Under the pieces are notes generated by a model. That model had not been told where the DNA came from. It ran no database searches and was given only the letters and a program-made list of their open reading frames with translations. Of a stretch of DNA of 64,000 nt, positions 1-11,194 are shown piece by piece. Every line of letters begins with the position of its first letter. The first letter of the stretch is position 1. The position numbers were made by a program, and so were the translations under genes. Source of the stretch: Ornithodoros turicata (Eukaryota > Arthropoda > Arachnida > Ixodida > Argasidae); the NCBI RefSeq assembly GCF_037126465.1, contig NC_088201.1, positions 141,052,376 to 141,116,375 on the forward strand, read 5' to 3'.

Positions 1-4
1 TATA

Positions 5-1505
5 CGCGGTATTTCGGGCGACACTGTCTGCATGATGAACTGCGCACGTTTATGCTTTCTGCAAAGGCATTATTTCCAAATTGTAGGTGATTCTTTTTAT
101 TTGGTACGAGCGGACTAAACACGCGTGTATGCGGTATTTCGGGCGACACTGGCTGCATGATGAACTGCGCACGTTTATGCTTTCTGCAAAGACATTATTT
201 ACAAATTGTAGGTGATTCTTTTTATTTTGACCGTGCGGACTAAACACGCGTGTATGCGGTATTTTGGGCGTTACTGGCTTCATGATGAAATGTGCACGTT
301 CGTGCTTTCGACAATGGCATGATTTTCAATTTAAAGGTAATGCTTTTTATTTTGTACGTGCGGACTAAACGCGCGTGTATGCGGTATCTCGGGCAACACT
401 GGCTTCATGATGAAATATGCACGTTTATGCTTTTGACAAAGGCTATAGTTCCCAAGTATAGGTGATTCTTTTAATTTTGTACTCCTGGCTAAACACGCGT
501 GTATGCGGTATTGCAGGTGACACTGGCTGCATGATGAACTGAGCACGTTTATGCTTTCGGCAAAGGCATTATTTCCAAATTGTAGGTGATGCTTTTTATT
601 TTGTATGTGCGGACTAAACACGCATGTATGTGGTATTTCGGACGACACTGGCTGCATGATGAACTGTGCACGTTTATGCTTTCGACAATGGCATGATTTT
701 CAATTTAAAGGTGATGCTTTTAATTTTGTACGTGCGGACTAAACGCGCGTGTATGCGGTATCTCGGGCAACACTGGCTTCATGATGAAATATGCACGTTT
801 ATGCTTTCGATAAAGGCATTATTTCTAAATTGTAGGTGATTCTTTTTATTTTGTACGTGCGCACTAAACACGCGTGTATGAGGTATTTCGGGCGACACTG
901 GCTGCATGATGAACTGTGCACGTTTATGCTTCCGACAAAGACATTATTTCTAAATTGTAGGTGATTCGTTTTATTTTGAGCCTGCGGACTAAACACGCGC
1001 GTATGCGGTATTTCGGGCGACACTGGCTGCATGATGAACTGTGCACGTTTATGTTTCCGACAAGGGCATTATTTCCAAATTATAGGTGATTCTTTTTATT
1101 TTGTACGTGCGGACTAAACACGCGTGTATGAGGTATTTCGGGCGACACTGGCTGCATGATGAACTGTGCACGTTTATGCTTCCGACAAAGACATTATTTC
1201 TAAATTGTAGGTGATTCGTTTTATTTTGTACGTGCGGACTAAACACGCGTGTATCCGGTATTTCGGGCGTTTCGGGCTTCATGATGAAATGTGAACGGTT
1301 ATGCTTCCGACAAAGGTATTATTTCTAAATTGTAGGTGATTCTTTTTATTTTGTACGTGCGCACTAAACACGAGCTTGTGCGGTATTTCAGGTAAGACTG
1401 GCTGCATGATGAACTGTGCACGTTTATGCTTTCGACAAAGGCATTAATCTAAATTGTAGGTGATTCTTTTTATTTTGTACGTGCGGACTAAACACGCGTG
1501 TATGC
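5..1505. repeat. 125-bp tandem satellite, 12 copies
   Basis: The motif GCGGTATTTCGGGCGACACT (or a close variant) recurs at about 6, 131, 256, 381, 505, 630, 755, 880, 1005, 1130, 1255 and 1380, which is a steady 125-bp period. Each unit also carries a CATGATGAAMTG block, an ACGTTTATGCTTYCGAC block and an ATTTTGTACGTGCGGACTAA block. Since 125 is not a multiple of three, the short open frames seen here are by-products of the repeat and not genes. Units come in variants (CTGGCTGCATGATGAACTG versus CTGGCTTCATGATGAAATG). The array may continue left of the window and ends where the next element begins. Confidence 0.95.
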
Positions 1506-1507
1506 GG

Positions 1508-2228
1508 GAGGTACCCGAAATCCGCCATTAAAAATAAACTGCTTAAAAATAAAACATTTAAGAATAATCCGCTTAAAAAATACACGCTTAAAAATAAATC
1601 GGGAAGAATAAACCGCTTAAAATATCCGCTTAAATATAACCGGTTAAGGGGTGTATCCTGTTTGAAACCATTAAAAATAATCTTTCAAAAATAAACGCGT
1701 AAGTACCCACTGTTAAAAATATATCTCCCAGAATATACGCTTAAAAATTCCAAAAATAATCGGCGAAATATCCGCGTTTAAATATAAACGCTAAGGAATC
1801 CACGGTTAAGAATATATCGTTAAAAATAAATCATTTCAGAATCCCCCCAAATCCACCCTACAGTTGCTAGAGTCATGTGGTATGGCCCAAATCAAGGTGA
1901 ACTGCAAGCAAGGGGCTTAACCTAACCTCACAGGACCAAACTAGTCTAAACTATCCCAAAATAACCGAAACTAAACTAAACTAACCTAACATAACATGAT
2001 ATAGCTCGGCGTAAATTGCAATCAGTCCGCCTCCGTGCTAGATATGGTGAGGGGATTTTGAAACAGTTTATTTTTAATGGTGGATTATTAAACGGTGATC
2101 TCTAAGCGGGGATAGTAAGCTGTTTATTTTAGGAGATATATTTTTAACCGTGTATTTTTTAAGCGGATTATTCTTGAATGTTTTATTCTTAAACGTTTAT
2201 TCTTAATGGTGGATTTCGGGGACCCCCC
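1508..2228. mobile_element. TIR-only element sharing ends with the polymerase locus
   Basis: The two ends are long imperfect inverted repeats. Bases 1510-1598 (CCCGAAATCCGCCATTAAAA onward) match the reverse complement of about 2140-2226. Further in, 1645-1885 reads as the reverse complement of the sequence at about 15800-16035, and 2045-2140 holds a related block in the opposite orientation. The arms consist of repeated AT-rich blocks of the form TTTATTTTTAACGG or TTTATTTTTAAGCGG. The centre (about 1890-2045) has CCTAACCTAAC-like sequence and no coding region. I infer a non-autonomous element made only of the tips of a larger transposon. No target duplication could be assigned; the left edge touches the satellite. 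Confidence 0.7.
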
Positions 2229-3172
2229 GGGGATAGGTATGATATCTACATCGTATCGGCCCGGGATACCACTATTGTGTTTAGCTGGTTTAGTGACGTC
2301 AGTTTGCGTGTGTCTGTTGGATTGCGTCGCTTGTTTTTGTTCCTCCGTCTGTGCTAGTTTCCTCATAGCTTCGCTTCGAGGAGGAAAAGAGTGGTGTGGG
2401 AATGGTGTATTGAAACTCGAAGTGATCAACGGTAGAAGCGGAGCTTATTCGTGCTACTTAGTGAAATTTGCGTGCTTCGTAGGTCACCTGCGTCGATCAC
2501 CGAAATATAAATGTCGCTAGTCTCCTCTTCTTGCACAAACGTATGGGAACAAAATCGTTTTCTTGACGTTTCTTATAACGGTTTCGGAGCGACAACCACA
2601 TACAGCTCACTATGTATGTGCTTGTGCTTCTATGTCATAAACGGTTTCCACTGTCGAAAGTCTGCCGCTGTCCTTTGGGATAGCTGCCTCATTTCAATAA
2701 TAAACGGTTTATCCTTTGCGCTGTGACTGTGCCTATCTCTTGACTGACAAGTTCGTATATTCTTACGCGGCTTGTTATTTAATTTCATTATACGTAGTCG
2801 CTACGCACGCACGTTGATGTGCGCGTGTGTGTATGTGTCATACCTAAGATCAGTGACTTGCCCACACATTCGAACATTCCCCAAACCTCTGTGAGATTTC
2901 GCTATATTGTGCCGAAAAACATGCAAATGCACCTCTTTGCAAAGCCCCACCCTGCCCCCCCCAGGACGAAATTTTGGATAAATCACTGAATATATATGGA
3001 CTTCAAAACAAGGAACAATGTGGTCAAAGCTGTATAGGAGCACCTCACAGTATTTTCCTCATTTTTACCTATATTACTTGTGTATCGACAATGGTCCACT
3101 TTTATGTACTGGCCCCTGCAAGTTACGTGTACTAAGACAGGAGTGGGCCACAGATGAGATCGCGTTACATTG
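2229..3172. other. Stretch with no recognisable gene
   Basis: Only short open frames on both strands, none with a recognisable motif. Some short runs of C near 2955. No repeat boundary seen. Confidence 0.6.
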
Positions 3173-3180
3173 CTAGTGCA

Positions 3181-3326
3181 CAGGGGCGGATCTAGGATTT
3201 TCCCGAGGGGGGGGGGGGGCTCTGTGGACAAGTGCCACGTCCATGCTAGGATCGGTCCACTGAACCCTATGTTAAAGCTTGGAGGGGTCCATACCCCTGG
3301 ACCCCCCCCCCTTAGATCCGCGTCTG
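3181..3326. mobile_element. Short hAT-like MITE (146 bp)
   Basis: Starts CAGGGGCGGATCTAGG and ends TTAGATCCGCGTCTG, giving inverted ends. The 8-bp flanks are CTAGTGCA (3173-3180) and CTTGTGCA (3327-3334), 7 of 8 identical, as expected for a hAT target duplication. The interior is rich in G and C runs. A second member of the family lies at 59573-59711. Confidence 0.8.
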
Positions 3327-3337
3327 CTTGTGCACCA

Positions 3338-3615
3338 GCTCCTGTGGCGTAGTGGTTAGGATGATCGCCTTCCACACTGAGGCTGAGAGGTAACACGGGT
3401 TTGGCACTGGCTGTGCTATCTTAGGTTTTCCCTCAGTTTTCGGAAGACTTTCCAGACTGATGCTGGCACAGTTCCCCCGAAGTCAGACCAGGACACATAC
3501 TAATCCCGCATGTCCCACACTCCTTCCTGCTGTCCTCTCTCTCCATCTGTCCACATCTGTACGCCTCTCATCGCCACAATTGCTTCGCAGCGCTAACACA
3601 GAATTTTTAAAAAAG
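3338..3615 (+). mobile_element. tRNA-derived SINE
   Basis: The head has an A-box-like TGGCGTAGTGGTTAGGATG and a degenerate B-box-like ACACGGGTTTGGCAC. The body (GGCTGTGCTATCTTAGG..., CCAGACTGATGCTGGCACAG, GAAGTCAGACCAGGACACA) matches the body of the SINE at 46905-47150 on the other strand. The end is an A-rich tail (TTTTTAAAAAAGAAA). It sits directly next to the hAT-like MITE. Assigned as a tick-type SINE by general resemblance; the family name is not certain. Confidence 0.75.
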
Positions 3616-3619
3616 AAAC

Positions 3620-4555
3620 ACTGCTTATAAGCAGACAACCTTGTTGCATGGCTAACCTACTGGTTGTGGAATGTATATGGATGCCCCTGTCGTGTGCTTC
3701 TAATCACCAGAAGTAATTCTCCCTCCTCCACTGACACCAAAAACTTGTTAAATAAGACATATCAAGTCACACAGACTGTTTATATTGCAACGCTGGTCAC
3801 CATTGTATATTACTATCGCAAGGTGGATAAAGTTATTCCCATGCACAAGAGAAAGAAACAGATTTCTAAATCAAGAGATTAAGATCTTTCATAACCATTG
3901 TACGCAGTATTATAGGCAGAAAAATCGTCTTGTGTCTATCCTTTCATGTTCCCTAGTCTCGGGGTTTTACATTATGCATAAAACAATATCTTTTTTCAGG
4001 GGTGGAGGGCTATGGTGACCTTACATGGGGTAGGTAGTGTTAACCCCTCCCAAATGCGCTACCAAAGGTACAATTTTGGGGTGTATTGAACCCGCCTAAT
4101 CTGACTATGCCTATTGTTGTACGTCGGTGAAGCATACAAATGTCAGACATGCACAGTGGAGTCAAAATGTAGCCTGCTTTCGGATATGCCTCTGAGTTGG
4201 AGAATGGAGTATAAACTAATTGAGAAAAACTGTAACTGAAAAACAGTTCCGGAGAAACTGTTCAGAAAAGCAATTGGGAACCAGAACAGTCAGGAAACAG
4301 AAAAGGAGATTTTGTGCATTGTTGTGCGCTATGCGTATCGTTAACATTAATCAGAGCAGTCGCATACGCTGTCAAACTATCAGTGGTTTAAGTTACTGTC
4401 ACTTTGATATGTCCACAGAAATGCCCACTTAAAAAAGCACAAACGTATAAATACTCCGATATTTCATATTTCATTAACTCCACAATTTGTTTCCCATTAC
4501 GATTTTTTTTCTTCGTTTTTCACAGCAACTAATCAAGAGTGAAATGGCACTGTCG
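3620..4555. other. Stretch with no recognisable gene
   Basis: AT-rich sequence with only short open frames and no motif I recognise. Confidence 0.5.
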
Positions 4556-4559
4556 AACT

Positions 4560-5225
4560 GAATGCAAAAACCGAGAATCCAGGAGGTTTCATTTCCGATC
4601 GAAATGTGTTCAACTGTTAAATTGTGAGTGACTGAACTATCCACATAAGGGAAAAGTTAGCCGGAGCTCTTTGGCTGTACGTATGGCAAATGTTTGTAAG
4701 TGCTCAAACGTCACCATGCCAGTACTGGACATCTGTTTCGTCCTTATTGGGCCATCGTCAGCACTACGCAGGCAGGCAACGTTTGAGCGGATGGCGTCAG
4801 ATGCGGATGACGCCATCAGGTCAAACGTTGCCTGCCTATGTACTGCTGATGATGAGCCACTCAGGCCAAAACAGCTGTCCAGTGCTGGCATGACGACGTT
4901 TGAGCGCTTACAAGCATGAACTGCCCATAGTTCGCATGAGCAAAAAGCAAGTACAGACGGTTTTGTTTTTAAAAGGAACAGAAAGGATCATGAGTTGAAT
5001 TTTCAATTTGTAGTTAGCAAACTATTGAGAATTTGCAGGAGCACAACGCGAATCCAGAAAGTTTCGTTTCAAAAGAAACCTGTTAAAATTTTAAATTTGG
5101 TGTGCACAAATTATTGATAGTTTCCAGCAGAGAAAAGCTAAGTCAAAAGGTTTCTTTTTCAAAAGAAACATGTTAACATTTTAAATTAGCAGTGAGCGAA
5201 CTATTGATAGCTTGCAAGAGCGAGA
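4560..5225. repeat. ~90-bp tandem repeat interrupted by a hairpin
   Basis: A unit containing TTTCAAAAGAAACMTGTTAA, then TTTTAAATT and a GAACTATTGATAG block, occurs at about 5060 and again 90 bp later at about 5150. Two more diverged copies are seen near 4590 and 4990-5045. The hairpin at 4685-4925 lies between the first and second copies. Confidence 0.6.
4685..4925. repeat. Long inverted repeat (hairpin), arms ~115 bp
   Basis: The left arm (about 4690-4797, including GCAGGCAACGTTTGAGCGGA and ending GATGGCGTCA) matches the reverse complement of the right arm (about 4808-4920, starting TGACGCCATC) with scattered mismatches and a loop of about 10 bases near 4803. Both strands therefore give very similar short open frames, which are not genes. 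It may be a fold-back element or an inverted duplication. Confidence 0.85.
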
Positions 5226-6150
5226 CCCTTCAGTACCTATATTTTTCTCATTTCTGTTTGTTCTGATACACGATACTCTAGATCCCTATTATTTTACACC
5301 CCCTTAATTTTTGCAAATGTAAGACTCATGCAAAATTTTCGCCGAGAAATAGACACAAGGGAAACCTGATGCCTCAGGATTGATATTGTACTTCCCCATG
5401 ACGGGGGCTATTTTTCTAGGGCAATGTACAAAGGGGTGTTCTTATCCCTGTTCCTTGTGTCCTGTCCCAGTTTGTTATTTTCCAATGCTTTGACATGCTT
5501 CCATCAAATGGATGTCAATGATTTGATGGAGAGTAATTAGCGTTTTTCGTTTTCAGTTAAACATGATCCCCCCCCCCCCGAACAGTTTTCAAGAATTTCA
5601 TTTAAGCCCGATATACACCCAAAATCTTTGCGGTCCTTCAACATGTCATTCTAGGTAAACTGTTGGAAAAGAGGATCATAATATCAGGAAAGAGAGCTAT
5701 TTGTGGCAAATATGTCCTTCTTTTATGATCCCCTCCTGCAGGGGTCAAAGACTAGCTTTTGTGGAGCTCGGGGGAAGTGTTTGAATACAGCGGTTATTCA
5801 TAACTGCCCAGTCCCGAGCGGAAATGTAAAGAATATTGGTTCTCGTCCCGGTGTCACAGCAGTGGCTTGTTTCATATGCCTTTCATTTCACCCTTAAATT
5901 CCCTGATGACTTATCAAACAGAGACTTAATTTCTCCATCAATTCTTGTGTGTAAATAGTACCAGATCCCCCCCCCCCCCACACACACACCCCAGATTTGA
6001 ATCATACGACCTGAAAGCAAAGAACCCGAAGTATAATCAGCGATGGTGTTCAGACGCATTTGCAAATATATTAATGGTTGCGAATATATTGGCTGCCCAA
6101 TTCGCGAGATTTTGAGGCAGAAAATAATGGGGTTCTACAGTATGTACTTA
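5226..6150. other. Stretch with no recognisable gene
   Basis: Non-coding by inspection. Contains poly-C runs near 5570 and 5968, the latter followed by a short CA repeat. Confidence 0.5.
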
Positions 6151-6159
6151 TCATGCGTG

Positions 6160-7174
6160 CAGGGCCGGTGATAGGGGAGGCGAGTAAGGCGACCGCCTTA
6201 GGCCCTGCGCTTGCATAGGCCCCGCGCACGAAGCCCTCAACCAGGGATTACCTTTTCTTTAAATAAAAATATGCACTTAAAGTTCCACAGAAGTCATTTT
6301 TAACACCCTGTTTTCTTCCTATAAAACTGTTAAGTAGGCCAGTCAGATGCAGCATGCGAAGTAATTTACACCACAGAGTCATAATTATCGTAGAAATTGA
6401 ATTTAAAGTACGCAGAAAAAAGCGACCGTGCGCAACGGTGGTGAAGAGCAGTACCAGCCTGTGATCTGCCTGGAACCTGGCGCTGACGCTATAAGGAGAA
6501 CGCTCCTTGATTGGTCTAGAGATAAGTTGTCTGCTACTCCTCTGTCGTCAGCTACTCGGCTGTTCGGGGCTCTAAAAAAGTCTTTCTCCTGGCTCGGCAA
6601 TGATTCGGCCGCTCCTTCTATCCCCAATTCTCCGGGAGAACTGGCAAAACTGGTTTACGGCGGCAAAGGGACAAGGTGCTGACCCCCACTGACCGGCGAC
6701 CCAGAAAGAGTTCTCCTTATAACGTCACCGGTGATGTGACATCATACCTTCTCCTCCTCGTAATACCTGGAGTGGTGAGTTGAGGGTGAAGGCACGGACC
6801 CATTTTTATGAGTGTTTTTTTCTGGTAAAGAAATTGCACACATCAAAACATTTAGCGCCATTCAGATATCTTAATCTGAACATTTCTTTGAAGGCCCTCT
6901 GTACTCCTTTAATCGGACGGAAATGGGAGAAGAATGTGTTATGTGCCATTCCGTTGTGTGATGAGAAAAAGGCCCACTTTTAAGAAAAATCTGCCAACCC
7001 TGCAAGCTATACCAAGGATTTCGCATCCTTCTCTCCTGCTGCCATTTCCCGTACCGCTAAAATCTCTCACTGCGAAAATCTTATAATTTCTTATATTTTC
7101 ATTACTGCTGGTGCGAAACAGGCCCTGCGATGTGCCTTTGCCTCAGGCCCCGCACACCCCTAGCACCGGCCCTG
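6160..7174. mobile_element. hAT-like element with 8-bp target duplication
   Basis: The left end is CAGGGCCGGTGATAGGGG and the right end is CCCCTAGCACCGGCCCTG, inverted repeats of about 18 bp with one mismatch, followed by further pairing in the GGCCCTGCGC region. Flanks are CATGCGTG (6152-6159) and CATACGTG (7175-7182), 7 of 8 identical. The CAGGG start and 8-bp duplication fit the hAT superfamily. No transposase frame is present. A TTAA-bounded element (6277-6912) is nested inside; without it the hAT element is about 380 bp. Confidence 0.85.
6277..6912. mobile_element. TTAA-bounded MITE (copy A), nested
   Basis: Begins TTAAAGTTCCACAG and ends CTGTACTCCTTTAA, so the last 6 bases at each end are inverted and both ends carry TTAA. 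About 640 bp of it aligns with 41347-42011 with clear but limited divergence (shared blocks such as AAGCGACCGTGCGCAACGG and ACATCATACCTTCTCCTCCT). TTAA ends fit piggyBac-type insertion. Short frames inside are shared by both copies but have stops and no known domain. Confidence 0.75.
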
Positions 7175-7182
7175 CATACGTG

Positions 7183-8762
7183 TATATGCATATACAAGAG
7201 GTGATACAAGTGATAAAAGGTATGGGTGCACGACCCAGCAGAAAAGAGTTTACTATACTAAAAGATAATTTCCACTTAGCTCCCCTTGAAGTACCCAACA
7301 TTGCTTTGGGTGCATGTGTCCCACTTCTTCTGCCACTCCCTGGGAATTTGCAAGTCCATTTAGTTGCATAACTTAGATCATTTGTGTGCCTGGATGCGAA
7401 TGATGCTCCATTCATAGTCATTGTGATTTTGGGGAAAAGTGAGAAGACATGTGGTGCCAAGGTACGAGAGGAATAATCTTTTTCTTTTAATTTATAAAAT
7501 GGTTCTGTAAGCGACATGTTGTCGTAGCACAAAATGAAACCATTCTCTATTTTTCTTTGTTTCTTCTTTCTCCTTCTTGACATATCATTTCTTGAAAAGC
7601 TCAAGTAGGTCTTTATAATACTGAGAGTCAACTCTAGTGTACCTTGGAACAAATCAGTTCACACATTTTTGTCAAGCTCAGAGAAAACAATCAGTGTCAC
7701 ATTTGCTTGAACTCACATGTTTGTTAGCATATGTAGAACTCACTGTCTTCCATTGCGAGCTTAACCTTTGTCTCAGGGCCAAAAGTGATGATGGAGAAGC
7801 GTTGTGATTACACACTCCACTAAAGACTACTATTTGAGCAATAGAATGATATTTGTAATTGATTTGCCATTGATTGTGCTATTGCTTCAAGTAGACATTG
7901 GTAACAGCTTTTTTCTGAAAGTAAATAACCATAGCTACATAGAGTTTTGTTCTGCATAGCGATCAGTCCGGAGGGTGCATTTCTCGTTGGTATGGCAATT
8001 TGCTTTATGACCAAAATTCGTGGAAACAGTGGTGGTCATATTAACAAGGGTCCACTGTATTTTGCACTGATTTGTAACTTGTACAGTGCATGTATAACAG
8101 CTCCTAGCATATCTGTCCCTTATGTCATTCTGCAGCAACAATCATCATAGCTTTTATTATACCGCGTAGATATTATTAACATCAACATTATTACACAACC
8201 TCCTTACTGACCCAGCTTCTATACTAACATGTTATATAAATTATGTCGGTTAATTATGGTATTGTTTTATTAATGGGAATAAACAATGATGAAAATACTC
8301 AGTGTGACAAACACATGTGTGCAAGCTAGCTGGTGTCCTTGCTCCCTCTCCAGGCTAAAAGATATGGTTCCCATTTCGATTCTTGGTGTATTCTGCCCAG
8401 TACAAACAATTTGTTTGCTTCTTACACACTTTTTGAAGAGGCTAAAATGCCTGTCCTCCCATTAGATTTAGGTGGCTTCTTGCTGCAGGACTAAGCGCTC
8501 AATTATTCTCTGATATGGCAAGTGGAAGCTCTCACCACTCCATCCCATTGCACCAAAACACGCTCTTTAGAGCTGTATGGTAGCACGCTACACATCATAG
8601 TGCATGTATGCTACAGAGTAAGAGCTGTCGCCTCTTTCACAAACAGCCAGTCACAATATTATGGTTGTCATACACACTTTTGTTATCACACACAATCTGT
8701 TACCATTAATATCCATGGATGTACCTGTAATTAACATAATTATCATTAGAGATTTCTAATGT
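7183..8762. other. Stretch with no recognisable gene
   Basis: A 169-codon open frame on the minus strand (7143-7652) runs into the end of the hAT-like element and shows no known motif, so I do not call it a gene. The rest is AT-rich and featureless. Confidence 0.5.
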
Positions 8763-8763
8763 G

Positions 8764-9648
8764 TACAGGGTGTCTCAGAAAACGTGTCGTTGAATTCTAA
8801 TAAAAAAGAGTACTCGACCTAGAATCACGCAGTCAACGGCTTCTGTTCTTACTAGGTTTTTGCCACCTCCTGATGTGCATGTCATGTAACGTAAGTCTAA
8901 TTATGTAAATTCTGAGAAGAGAATTCGGCAACTTGCTAAGTAAAGGTCACTTTTTTACCCCACCGACATGAAGAGCGTGCAAAATTTATTCAAATTCATG
9001 ATAACTGACAGTGATAATAAGGGTCTATCCTATCGGGGACGGGAAAAATATCCGAACATTATGCTTCTCGGCGTACTTGATTGTAACGTCCGAGGACTTT
9101 TTGAGCGTAATCGCTGTCAGTTCGACGAAAGGAGGTTGGAAACCCAGCCCAATAGTAGAAAAAGTGACAGTTCCTGAAATTGGGAGAGGGAAAGTATGGT
9201 CCCAGCTGAAGCTGGATGCAAGAAGCTATGCCTTTGTTATCTCTGTACTATGCCGGTGCGGACTGGGTTTACAACCTCCTTTCGTCGGACTGACGTTGAT
9301 TTCGCTGAAAAATTCGTCGCCCGCTATCCTCTGCGAGCTCCGTCGAGCATGATTTTGGGCTCTTTTTTCCCCGATACGATAGCTGCTCGATACTCCTGTC
9401 AATTATCATTAATTTGAGTAAATTCGGCACGCTCTTCACATTGGTGGGATAAACAAGTGACCTTTACTTGACAAATTACCAGGTTCAGTTCGCAAAAATC
9501 TACATGTAATTAAGCTTAGGTTACATGACATGCACGTCAGAAGGTGACAAAAACCTAGTAAGAACAAATTCTGTTGACCGCATGATTCTTATGTGGCGTA
9601 GTTTTTTAAAATTCAAATTCAATTACACGTTTTCTTAGACACCCATTA
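8764..9648. mobile_element. Full-length palindromic fold-back element (885 bp)
   Basis: The left end (TACAGGGTGTCTCAGAAAAC) pairs with the right end (reverse complement begins GTAATGGGTGTCTAAGAAAA). Pairing continues through GCATGTCATGTAAC, CAAGTAAAGGTCACTT-like and AAGAGCGTGC blocks, and again near the centre, where CGACGAAAGGAGGTTG at about 9124 matches the reverse complement of about 9275-9290. The midpoint is about 9206, so nearly the whole element is one imperfect palindrome. Ends of the ACAGGGTGT type are common on arthropod mariner-superfamily MITEs. No transposase. Confidence 0.85.
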
Positions 9649-9908
9649 CACTTCTTCACTAACATGTTTATATAATTATTGCAATAGTTTTGACTTCGTC
9701 GTTTTGTTCTAGTCCCAGAGCTAATGAACTTTAACAAAACTGTACTGATCACGTCAAAATAACGTGTCGCTATTGTCGCCAGGACATCGCAGAGCGGGGC
9801 ATGAGGGGGGAGGGGTTCAGTATGAAGATCACAGATGTTTTTGCAGTTACCATTGGCTATCTAAGCAGCATACCTGCATATGATTGGTACTATGAGATTT
9901 TTGGGCTA

Positions 9909-10157
9909 CACTCTTAAAAATGAACTTCCCCACATAGCACCCTCCTAGCCAACTATCATCTCGAATGATATCGTTATCTTCCCTGATTTGATGAAAACGA
10001 GAGGTGTACGCCTTTTCTGTGACACTTATGCTGTTCATAATTGTCACAAAAAAGGCGTACGCCTCCAGTTTTCAACAAATCAGTGCAGATAACGATATCA
10101 TTCGAGATGATGATTGGCTAGGAGCGTGCTATGCGGTGAAGTTCATTTCTAATAGTG
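9909..10157. mobile_element. Tc1/mariner-like fold-back MITE (249 bp)
   Basis: The left arm starts CACTCTTAAAAATGAACTTC and the right arm ends GAAGTTCATTTCTAATAGTG. The arms pair over about 115 bp with few mismatches (CTCGAATGATATCGTTATCT and GGCGTACGCC-like blocks), and the loop is about 15 bp. TA dinucleotides flank both ends (9907-9908, 10158-10159), as expected for this superfamily. Confidence 0.9.
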
Positions 10158-10334
10158 TAATTTGGAGGTCTGGCTATGCTACTGACTTCTTTATATCCCA
10201 TTCCCGAAGAAAGTCTTATTTGATCCATAAATGTAAATGTTCAGTGTTTCCGTAGATAGTGGAACCTACAATGGCTTTTGTGTGCACTACTCAAATAAGT
10301 GCATACTTAAATAAACAATGACTAGGTACTAATT

Positions 10335-10380
10335 TGCATACTACCCTACTATACTATATTATACTATACTATACTACACC
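10335..10380. repeat. ACTAT-type microsatellite
   Basis: Irregular run of CTACTATACTAT-like pentanucleotide units in AT-rich sequence. Confidence 0.6.
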
Positions 10381-10960
10381 AGATAGTATTATAAAATAAA
10401 AGACTGAGTTGTACTAAATTCTCATTCTGGGAAAATATTTGAAACAGACATACTCTCAAAAGGATCTTGGTGCTTGGTGGTGGTATGGTTAACATAAGTG
10501 AATCTGGAGAGTACTTACGTTAGAATCAGTGATTTATTCATTGCAACCACCCAGAGACTTGGGAGAACCCCCGCCAAAAACAAAGAAGATCGTGAGATTA
10601 CATAATATTTCATCATATAGCATAATAGTACATGATAACTTGCATGTTTTGATGTCGCACGTCCTCCACCCCTCCACCCCCTTGCAGAGCCTGATGCACC
10701 CCCGAGGGACAAAATTCAGGGTACACCACAGGCTAAATACTAAATACTGACATATAAAAGTATTTTGCACCCGTAGTTGTAGATGCAGGTCTGACTACAG
10801 ACAGCAAAATTAATGCAAAAGGAATATTCAGAGCAAGGAAGTACGTATATTTATTGCGCACAAATATGAAGAGAACCCTGCATACACAATAGATATTGCC
10901 CATGAAATGCTGGCTCCACACTACTTATTATTAGTACATATGTAAAAGTTAGAAACCAAC

Positions 10961-11177
10961 TAAGGCTTGGTTTCACCAACTTTGGTTAACTTTGATTGAG
11001 GGTTGCTAATGCTTGAAGTTAACACTCAATTCCTTTTTGCAAACGTTAGTTGGTGACATGGTGAATGTCTCAGTGACAATAACTCCCCTTCGTGAAGCAG
11101 AGTTAAGCGTTAAATTCAAGTTAAGGGACTGTTGATCTCGGCTCAAGTGTTAACCGGTGTTGGTGAAACTGGCCCTA
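10961..11177. mobile_element. MITE with TTGGTTTCACCAAC ends (copy 1)
   Basis: The left end is TAAGGCTTGGTTTCACCAAC and the reverse complement of the right end is TTAGGGCCAGTTTCACCAAC. Internal blocks (TAACTTTGATTGAGGGTTGC, ACGTTAGTTGGTGACATGG) recur in inverted orientation at 55197-55412, confirming a dispersed family. No coding capacity. Confidence 0.75.
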
Positions 11178-11194
11178 AGACGGTAAAGAGCAGG

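Noticed and set aside
50..1282. Several 77-108-codon open frames on the minus strand
   Set aside because: They are read-through of the 125-bp satellite; their similarity to each other follows from the repeat.
2124..2520. Overlapping open frames of about 100 codons on both strands
   Set aside because: They start inside the TIR of a non-coding element and have no motif.
4637..4919. Similar open frames on opposite strands
   Set aside because: Caused by the hairpin; the two strands have nearly the same sequence there.
7143..7652. 169-codon minus-strand open frame
   Set aside because: Runs into the hAT-like element end; low-complexity basic stretch and no recognisable domain.
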